From contig CALIGP010000310.1 in assembly GCA_938021455.1 (NCBI GenBank), positions 1 through 11,648 on the forward strand: a DNA stretch of 11,648 bases, given 5' to 3'. Made by a program: the position numbers and the translations under genes. The first letter of the stretch is position 1; every line of letters starts with the position of its first letter. This stretch comes from an uncultured Lewinella sp. GTDB taxonomy: Bacteria; Bacteroidota; Bacteroidia; Chitinophagales; Saprospiraceae. Shown here piece after piece: positions 7,649 through 11,648 of this stretch. A model generated the notes under the pieces. That model was not told where the DNA came from, ran no database searches, and saw nothing but the letters and a program-made list of their open reading frames with translations.

Positions 7649-7738
7649 TCATAGCGTTCTAATCAATTCTTTGTGGGCCGTCCTGTGATGGTTTGAGTCA
7701 AAGACGCCTGTTTTCTTGTAGTTTTCGATCTCTTTCAT
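7649..7738 (-). CDS. Candidate small protein, 29 residues, unknown function
   Basis: The frame starts at ATG 7738 and ends with TGA at 7649-7651. The product begins MKEIENYKKTGVFDSN, ends KELIRTL, is basic and soluble, and has no signal or membrane segment. The support is contextual: a -7 box TATATTTG with a TTG 22 bases before it lies about 45 bases upstream, and a directional terminator begins 14 bases after the stop, so the ORF fills a complete transcription unit of roughly 170 nt. The sequence before the ATG is A/T-rich (TTTTATAAAA), as is usual for this phylum. No family is recognised. The unit could instead encode a small RNA with a chance frame. Confidence 0.45.
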   Translation of the reverse strand: MKEIENYKKTGVFDSNHHRTAHKELIRTL

Positions 7739-7783
7739 TTTTATAAAACCCATCTAAAAAGCAAACCAGCCTAAACACATGTC

Positions 7784-7816
7784 CAAATATAGGCATTTAA
7801 ACACCAATTTTATCAA
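7784..7816 (-). promoter_or_regulatory. Promoter of the small-ORF unit
   Basis: On the minus strand, TTG (7814-7816), a 22-base spacer and TATATTTG (7784-7791) match the Bacteroidota sigma-ABfr pattern of TTG at -33 and TAnnTTTG at -7. Predicted transcription starts near 7779, leaving a leader of about 40 bases before the ATG at 7738. Confidence 0.5.
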
Positions 7817-7903
7817 TCTTAACACAATTTACACTCAATTAGTCTGTAACAACGACAGTTGCTCTCCCCAAATCCCCAATACGATCGAGCTATGGTAAAA
7901 GAA

Positions 7904-7941
7904 GCAAGCGCCAGCTCTTCCTAAGAAGAACTGGCGCTTGC
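7904..7941 (-). terminator. ahcY intrinsic terminator
   Basis: A 17-bp stem closed by a 4-base loop, fully paired on the minus strand with one U-G wobble, which is a C-A mismatch on the plus strand. Core arms are GCAAGCGCCAG and CTGGCGCTTGC. It is followed by CTTCTTTTACC on the minus strand. It lies 59 bases after the ahcY stop codon, so it ends that transcript. Confidence 0.88.
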
Positions 7942-7999
7942 CAACAATTACACCGCTGGCCTACCATCCTCAACGGACGGAAGACCAAAGGATAACATC

Positions 8000-9310
8000 C
8001 TAGTACCGGTAGTGCTCTGGCTTGTAAGGTCCACCAACGGGTACGTCGATGTACTCGGCCTGATCGGTAGATAACTCTTCCAGCTCAACACCAATCTTGG
8101 AGAGGTGAAGGCGAGCTACTTTCTCATCCAGGTGCTTAGGCAGCATGTATACTTTGTTTTCGTAGTTGTCACTGTTTTCCCATAGTTCCAGCTGCGCTAG
8201 CGTCTGGTTGGTAAAGGAGTTGGACATAACGAAAGAAGGGTGCCCAGTACCACACCCCAGGTTCACCAGACGGCCTTCCGCCAGAATGATGATGTCATTG
8301 CCGTCTACGTTGTAGAGGTCAACCTGCGGCTTGATCTGATCTTTTGTATGACCGTAGTTACCGTTGAGCCATGCCATATCGATCTCGTTATCGAAGTGAC
8401 CGATATTACAAACGATGACTTTATCGTTCATCGCCTTGAAGTGCTGTTCCGTGAGGATGTTGAAGTTACCGGTAGCGGTTACAATAATGTCAGCACGGTG
8501 AATGGCCGTCATCATTTTCTTTACTTCAAATCCGTCCATCGCAGCCTGCAGCGCACAGATGGGGTCAGCCTCGGTTACAATTACCCGGCAACCAGCACCA
8601 CGCAGAGAAGCAGCGGTTCCTTTACCCACATCACCGTAACCGGCAACAATAGCCACTTTACCGGCCATCATCACGTCAGTTGCACGACGAATGGCGTCAA
8701 CGGCAGATTCCTGACAACCGTACTTGTTGTCAAACTTAGACTTCGTTACAGAGTCGTTTACGTTAATGGCCGGCATCACAAGGGTGCCTTTCTTCATCCG
8801 CTCGTAAAGGCGGTGAACACCCGTAGTGGTTTCTTCTGAGAGGCCTTTGATGGCACCAGCCAGCTGTGGGAAATCGTCGAAGACCATGTTGGTAAGGTCA
8901 CCACCATCGTCCAGAATCATGTTCAGCGGCTCGCCACCAGGGAAGGCGTGGAGCGTCTGCTCGATACACCAGTTGAATTCCTCCTCGTTCATACCCTTCC
9001 AGGCGAAAACAGGAATACCAGCTGCAGCAATAGCGGCAGCGGCGTGGTCTTGGGTAGAGAAGATGTTACAGCTTGACCAGGTAACCTCTGCACCAAGATC
9101 CACAAGGGTCTCGATCAGAACGGCTGTCTGGATAGTCATGTGAAGGCAGCCAGCAATGCGGGCTCCCTTGAGTGGCTTCGAAGCGCCAAACTCCTCCCGG
9201 AGTGCCATCAGGCCAGGCATTTCTGCCTCGGCTAAGCGGATCTCCTTGCGGCCCCAGGCCGCCAGATTAATGTCTTTTACTTTATAGTTGGTTGCAGTGG
9301 CTGCGGACAT
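8000..9310 (-). CDS. ahcY: S-adenosylhomocysteine hydrolase (adenosylhomocysteinase)
   Basis: This 436-residue NAD-dependent cytosolic enzyme reversibly splits S-adenosylhomocysteine into adenosine and homocysteine, relieving product inhibition of methyltransferases. Sequence landmarks are close to the animal enzyme: GCLHMT with H57, ILDDGGD with D135, SEETTTG with E160, and VTKSKFDN with K190 and D194. The Rossmann NAD motif is GYGDVGKG starting at G224, and the C-terminus is KPEHYRY, whose Lys and Tyr reach into the partner subunit's NAD site. Length is normal for the short form of the family, without the roughly 40-residue insertion of some bacterial enzymes. The ATG at 9310 lies 20 bases after a -7 box, and the gene has its own terminator, so it appears monocistronic. 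No key residue is missing. Confidence 0.97.
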   Translation of the reverse strand: MSAATATNYKVKDINLAAWGRKEIRLAEAEMPGLMALREEFGASKPLKGARIAGCLHMTIQTAVLIETLVDLGAEVTWSSCNIFSTQDHAAAAIAAAGIPVFAWKGMNEEEFNWCIEQTLHAFPGGEPLNMILDDGGDLTNMVFDDFPQLAGAIKGLSEETTTGVHRLYERMKKGTLVMPAINVNDSVTKSKFDNKYGCQESAVDAIRRATDVMMAGKVAIVAGYGDVGKGTAASLRGAGCRVIVTEADPICALQAAMDGFEVKKMMTAIHRADIIVTATGNFNILTEQHFKAMNDKVIVCNIGHFDNEIDMAWLNGNYGHTKDQIKPQVDLYNVDGNDIIILAEGRLVNLGCGTGHPSFVMSNSFTNQTLAQLELWENSDNYENKVYMLPKHLDEKVARLHLSKIGVELEELSTDQAEYIDVPVGGPYKPEHYRY

Positions 9311-9330
9311 ATCATTTTGTTTTGCGATTG

Positions 9331-9338
9331 CAAAGATA
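9331..9338 (-). promoter_or_regulatory. -7 box (TATCTTTG) of ahcY
   Basis: TATCTTTG on the minus strand is an exact TAnnTTTG match. It gives a leader of about 15-17 bases before the ahcY ATG at 9310. No TTG stands at the optimal -33 distance. Confidence 0.5.
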
Positions 9339-9433
9339 AGATTTATTACGATCTATACGTAGCCCAATCGTCCGTACAGGGTAAAATGAAAGTCTGGTAA
9401 ATCGACCGCGATTCATCCGTAAACTTGTTTCCC

Positions 9434-9478
9434 GAAAAACTTGCCTCTATTCGCTGCCGAAGGCAGCAGCAAGCAAGG
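9434..9478 (-). terminator. Terminator-like hairpin downstream of bshB1
   Basis: On the minus strand an inner stem GCTGCC-TTC-GGCAGC is flanked by outer arms GCCTT and GAGGC, then AAG and TTTTT (9434-9438). It is the only strong candidate terminator between bshB1 and ahcY. The inner part also matches a stretch of the repeat inside the radical SAM gene (1844-1858), so this may be a repeat element used as a terminator. Confidence 0.5.
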
Positions 9479-9524
9479 CTCCCACGCACCCGTTCGTGCA
9501 GCAACCAAATCTGCGCTACTCTGC

Positions 9525-9557
9525 CCTCTGCATCTACTCTACATAGATCTGTGGTTA
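9525..9557. repeat. Degenerate dispersed repeat, copy 2
   Basis: CCTCTGCATCTACTC followed by ATCTGTGGTTAA aligns with the element at 1-36 with small gaps. Both copies lie shortly downstream of a minus-strand coding sequence (bshB1 here, the radical SAM gene at copy 1) and in the same orientation. Confidence 0.45.
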
Positions 9558-9583
9558 AAAAGTCGCGTATCGAAGCCTTGACC

Positions 9584-10315
9584 TCACTTCAAATCAAACA
9601 AATCATCCACCCCCGGATACCGGCTGGCCTCAAAGCCTTCCGCAAACTCAAAACCTGCTTCCCTGCCGAAACTCCTACCCTTTGCTTCGATAAAGGCCAT
9701 AAAATCAGCTCCACTGATCGGTGTCTTCGCCTCCTGGCTATACTTCCCTTCTTTATGGTCGTCAAACTGCGATGCATAGCAGCGAATAAGTTCCATTTTT
9801 TTAGCCAGATAGGGGCTAATATCTACCACGAAGTCAGGTTTCCGGTTCTGGTCCTGAATGTAGTGATAAAGCGCCTTAGGGCGCCACCGTTCCTGTGGAT
9901 TTCCGTCTTTATCCAGGGTTTCAATCTTCATTAGTCCGCTGTAAAAGCAAGCGTCCGAAACGAGCTTGGCGGCCCGGCCATGGTCCGGATGGCGGTCGCC
10001 CAGCGCATTGGCCAAGACAATATCCGGTTGGCAGTGACGAATAACGGCGATGATTTTGCGTAAATTTTCTTCTCCGTACTGCATGAAGCCATCGGGCATA
10101 TCCAGGTTTTCCCGAAATTTTGCCCCCATCATTTCGGCGGCCTTAGCTGCCTCAACGGTACGAATTTCGCCACTACCACGGGTCCCTAGTTCTCCGCGAG
10201 TCAGGTCGAGAAGGCCTACAGAATATCCCAATTCAATGTGTCGAAGAAGGGTTCCGGATGAGCTCAGTTCTACGTCGTCAGGGTGCACGCCGATGGCGAG
10301 AATATCTACTTTCAT
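9584..10315 (-). CDS. bshB1: Bacillithiol biosynthesis deacetylase BshB1
   Basis: A 243-residue zinc-dependent LmbE/PIG-L-family deacetylase that should convert N-acetylglucosaminyl-malate to glucosaminyl-malate, the second step of bacillithiol synthesis in the cytoplasm. The metal and catalytic motif HPDDVE is at 11-16, and the second zinc-ligand segment RHPDH at 108-112. TRGELGTRG (39-47) and the closing GFEFAEGFEASR are typical of BshB1 rather than of the broader family. I chose the ATG at 10315 because the family begins exactly at MKVDILAIGVHPDD; an in-frame start at 10453 would add 46 unrelated residues. The glycosyltransferase BshA and the ligase BshC are not in the window. It follows the GTP cyclohydrolase II-like gene by 159 bases and has a -7-like box of its own, so it may be transcribed both alone and from upstream. 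Confidence 0.93.
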   Translation of the reverse strand: MKVDILAIGVHPDDVELSSSGTLLRHIELGYSVGLLDLTRGELGTRGSGEIRTVEAAKAAEMMGAKFRENLDMPDGFMQYGEENLRKIIAVIRHCQPDIVLANALGDRHPDHGRAAKLVSDACFYSGLMKIETLDKDGNPQERWRPKALYHYIQDQNRKPDFVVDISPYLAKKMELIRCYASQFDDHKEGKYSQEAKTPISGADFMAFIEAKGRSFGREAGFEFAEGFEASRYPGVDDLFDLK

Positions 10316-10355
10316 GGTGTTCAATTTGAGGAGAAAACCTCTTTCAACGATTGGA

Positions 10356-10363
10356 CAAACATA
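10356..10363 (-). promoter_or_regulatory. Possible -7 box (TATGTTTG) of bshB1
   Basis: TATGTTTG on the minus strand matches TAnnTTTG exactly and lies 40 bases before the bshB1 ATG. No TTG is seen at the expected -33 position. Confidence 0.38.
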
Positions 10364-10474
10364 TCGGTCGTCTTTTCGGGCGCTGGCTACGAAGTTGGTG
10401 TTTATGCCGAGCGTAGCCGAGGTACAGGTGCAAGGTAAAGGTTTAAACAGCAAAGAACTGTCCTATTCCGTCGT

Positions 10475-10987
10475 TCAAAGCACGATCTCTTTCGTCCCCG
10501 TCACAACGATATTCTGCTCCCGTAAGGTTGCCACCTTTTTCTCGTTATTGGTCAGCATTTTTACGGAGCTTACCCCCAAATCGTTAAGAATCTTCGCCGC
10601 CGCTCTGAAGTCCCGGTTGTCCCGCTTAAAGCCCGCCAACTCATATGCATCTGCCTGTCCTTCTCCCTCTCGCTTAAAACGAACGCTGTTCAGTAGAGCA
10701 AAATGACCGTTCCCTTTCCCCTCCTGATCCAGTAAAATGATGATTCCCTTACCCGCCCGGGCAATCAACTGCTGTGAAACATCCATTTGCTCCTGGCAGT
10801 CACATTCTACGCTATTGAAGTAATGCCCAAAAATACAGGAAGAATGTACCCGGCAGAGTACTTCTTCAGCACCAGACAAATCTCCGAGGTACAAAGCGAT
10901 GGACTCCTTTTGCCCGTCGTAGTAGAGAGCTTCCTTAAAGGTTCCGTATTTAGTTTTAAGGTCGCCTTGGGTGAGTTTTACGATCAT
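10475..10987 (-). CDS. GTP cyclohydrolase II-like protein (RibA homologue)
   Basis: A 170-residue protein aligning with E. coli RibA over most of its length. Zinc cysteines C51, C62 and C64 are kept (RVHSSC...ECDC), as are D123 and R125 in KRDNRDF, matching the catalytic Asp126/Arg128 pair, and the LTNNEKKV segment. Differences: HRQEGRNIG of RibA is LDQEGKGNG (86-94), and the Tyr105 position (RAY) is occupied by RFK. There is a 3-residue insertion before LLN, a compensating loss in the next loop, and no C-terminal tail of about 25 residues. GTP cyclohydrolase II opens GTP to start riboflavin synthesis; given the changes, this copy may act on another nucleotide or be a paralogue, so no ribA symbol is given. 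The start at 10987 (MIVKLTQGDL) matches the family; an earlier in-frame start at 11011 adds only 8 residues. It lies between GNAT and bshB1 on the same strand. Confidence 0.82.
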   Translation of the reverse strand: MIVKLTQGDLKTKYGTFKEALYYDGQKESIALYLGDLSGAEEVLCRVHSSCIFGHYFNSVECDCQEQMDVSQQLIARAGKGIIILLDQEGKGNGHFALLNSVRFKREGEGQADAYELAGFKRDNRDFRAAAKILNDLGVSSVKMLTNNEKKVATLREQNIVVTGTKEIVL

Positions 10988-10998
10988 GATTTTTTGGC

Positions 10999-11006
10999 GC
11001 GAAGGT
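10999..11006 (-). promoter_or_regulatory. Possible -7-like box (TACCTTCG) before the GTP cyclohydrolase II-like gene
   Basis: On the minus strand TACCTTCG, 12 bases before the ATG at 10987, is one base off TAnnTTTG. The same TACCTTCG stands 4 bases before the GTG of the radical SAM gene. Neither has a clear -33 TTG. Confidence 0.25.
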
Positions 11007-11013
11007 AGCAAGT

Positions 11014-11039
11014 ATCAGGGGCACTCTCTTCCCCCTGAT
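11014..11039. terminator. Hairpin between GNAT and the GTP cyclohydrolase II-like gene
   Basis: ATCAGGGG (11014-11021) and CCCCTGAT (11032-11039) form a perfect 8-bp stem with a 10-base loop, just after the GNAT stop codon. No T run follows on the minus strand, so it is a weak terminator at best and may instead set relative expression or stabilise the 3' end of the GNAT message. Confidence 0.4.
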
Positions 11040-11042
11040 CAA

Positions 11043-11504
11043 CTACGAGTTCAGCTCAATCCGATGAGATACCTTTTCCACTCCCAATACCTTTTCGAAC
11101 CCACAGCGAACGTAAAACGCTCCCGCAGCAGGCTCACTGGTAAACAGAGATACCCGCTCAAAATTTGATCGATGCTTCTGGAGTATATAGTCCACCAGTA
11201 GTTTACCAATACCCTTCCTCCGATAAGCTTTATTCACGTAAAACCGCCGAAGCCTCCCGTCTGCGTCTGACCTCCCGTAGGGATCAATGTTTATCCCACC
11301 GATGGCAACTAAGGCACCCTTCACCCGCAGCTCATACAATCCCTCCCCTGCTGCTGAGAACGTATTTGTTCCGTTGAGCCAGTCATTTTCCAGCCGTACT
11401 AGAAATTTATATCCTTCTAATTGACTCTCCTGTTGGAGAGCTTTGAAGCCTTCAACGGGCAATGCTGATATCTTATTAATGGTATTATATTTTTCTACGA
11501 CCAT
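11043..11504 (-). CDS. GNAT-family N-acetyltransferase
   Basis: A 153-residue single-domain GNAT acetyltransferase that would transfer an acetyl group from acetyl-CoA to an amine. The acetyl-CoA pyrophosphate loop (motif A) is visible as FYVNKAYRRKGIGKLL (about 93-108), fitting the RxxGxG/A rule, and motif B as AGAFYVRCGFEKV near the C-terminus. Length is normal for a stand-alone GNAT. The acceptor cannot be read from the sequence. It begins 39 bases after the serine dehydratase stop and ends 55 bases before the GTP cyclohydrolase II-like start, all on the minus strand, so co-transcription is plausible. No Shine-Dalgarno sequence is seen before the ATG at 11504. Confidence 0.87.
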   Translation of the reverse strand: MVVEKYNTINKISALPVEGFKALQQESQLEGYKFLVRLENDWLNGTNTFSAAGEGLYELRVKGALVAIGGINIDPYGRSDADGRLRRFYVNKAYRRKGIGKLLVDYILQKHRSNFERVSLFTSEPAAGAFYVRCGFEKVLGVEKVSHRIELNS

Positions 11505-11543
11505 ACTATAACGACTATCCTACTACCATTACTATCCCCCTCC

Positions 11544-11648
11544 CTAACACTCCGGCAGCACCACCGGCAAATTAAACGCTAGCCCACCTTCCGAGGTTTC
11601 TTTATACTTGCTATTCATGGCTTTAGCCGTGTCCCACATGGTTTTGAT
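11544..11648 (-). CDS. L-serine ammonia-lyase (serine dehydratase), C-terminal fragment
   Basis: Only the last 34 codons and the TAG stop are in the window; the gene continues past the right edge. The segment MNSKYKETSEGGLAFNLP resembles the conserved C-terminal end of iron-sulfur L-serine dehydratases (KYKETSxGGLAVN), and the final residues PEC end in the cysteine typical of that family, reported to act near the iron-sulfur cluster. The enzyme deaminates L-serine to pyruvate and ammonia. The identification rests on this short motif only, so single-chain versus alpha-subunit form cannot be told. Confidence 0.8.
   Translation of the reverse strand: MKTMWDTAKAMNSKYKETSEGGLAFNLPVVLPEC

Larger units (their letters stand above)
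7287..7999. other. Intergenic region with a small minus-strand transcription unit
   Basis: Between the response regulator and ahcY. The right part holds the ahcY terminator (7904-7941) and the small-ORF unit (7611-7816). In 7300-7605 I see only very short frames, such as an 11-codon one at 7503-7538 (-) after an AGAGG. There is also TACCTTCG at 7558-7565 (+), a loose -7 match without a downstream gene. No RNA gene or mobile element is recognised. Confidence 0.6.

Noticed and set aside
8240..8839. 199-codon plus-strand open frame inside ahcY
   Set aside because: It is antisense to the strongly conserved ahcY and its product has no recognisable motif; the open frame follows from ahcY codon use.
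10316..10453. Longer BshB1 with 46 extra N-terminal residues
   Set aside because: The extension shows no similarity to the family, and the conserved family start MKVDILAIGVHPDD coincides with the ATG at 10315.
10050..10706. 218-codon plus-strand frame across bshB1 and the cyclohydrolase-like gene
   Set aside because: It is antisense to two recognised genes and spans their intergenic gap; the translation is arginine- and serine-rich and has no domain.

Overview
The window most likely comes from a member of the Bacteroidota, possibly a Saprospiraceae/Lewinella-type organism; the phylum is a confident inference, the family is not. The reasons are: a periplasmic propeller (Reg_prop/Y_Y_Y) histidine kinase next to a LytTR response regulator; a bacillithiol-type deacetylase; almost no Shine-Dalgarno sequences, with A-rich leaders instead; and several copies of the Bacteroidota -7 promoter box TAnnTTTG ahead of genes. 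Every recognised protein gene except the sensor kinase lies on the minus strand.

Layout, left to right. (1) 1-36: a degenerate copy of a dispersed CTCTGTG...TCTGTGGTTAA repeat. (2) 52-2493 (-): a large B12-binding-type radical SAM enzyme whose middle is interrupted by an in-frame repeat-derived insertion, including 17-residue tandem repeats. (3) 2494-3432: about 0.9 kb of AT-rich DNA with no convincing gene, but with a minus-strand terminator and a palindrome. (4) 3433-6561 (+): a hybrid-like sensor histidine kinase without a receiver domain. It converges on and overlaps by 13 nt (5) 6549-7286 (-): a LytTR response regulator. (6) 7287-7999: about 0.7 kb of mostly non-coding DNA that holds a compact minus-strand unit (promoter, 29-codon ORF, terminator) and the ahcY terminator. 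(7) 8000-9310 (-): S-adenosylhomocysteine hydrolase. (8) 9311-9583: repeats and a terminator. (9) 9584-11648 (-): a same-strand run read as L-serine dehydratase (only its C-terminus is in the window), GNAT acetyltransferase, GTP cyclohydrolase II-like protein and BshB1 deacetylase.

How the genes may work together. The kinase and the LytTR regulator probably form a signalling pair, sensing in the periplasm and controlling transcription. AhcY clears S-adenosylhomocysteine made by SAM-dependent methylation; a B12/radical SAM methylase could be one source, but the two genes are not linked as an operon. BshB1 points to bacillithiol synthesis. The GTP cyclohydrolase II-like protein keeps the zinc cysteines and the catalytic Asp/Arg of the family but differs at other active-site positions, so its true substrate is open.

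The least expected features are the terminators whose G-U pairs fit only the minus strand, one of which ends a possible 29-residue small-protein transcript; the repeat element domesticated inside the radical SAM gene; and the altered active site of the GTP cyclohydrolase II-like protein. No CRISPR array, transposase, tRNA or rRNA was seen.
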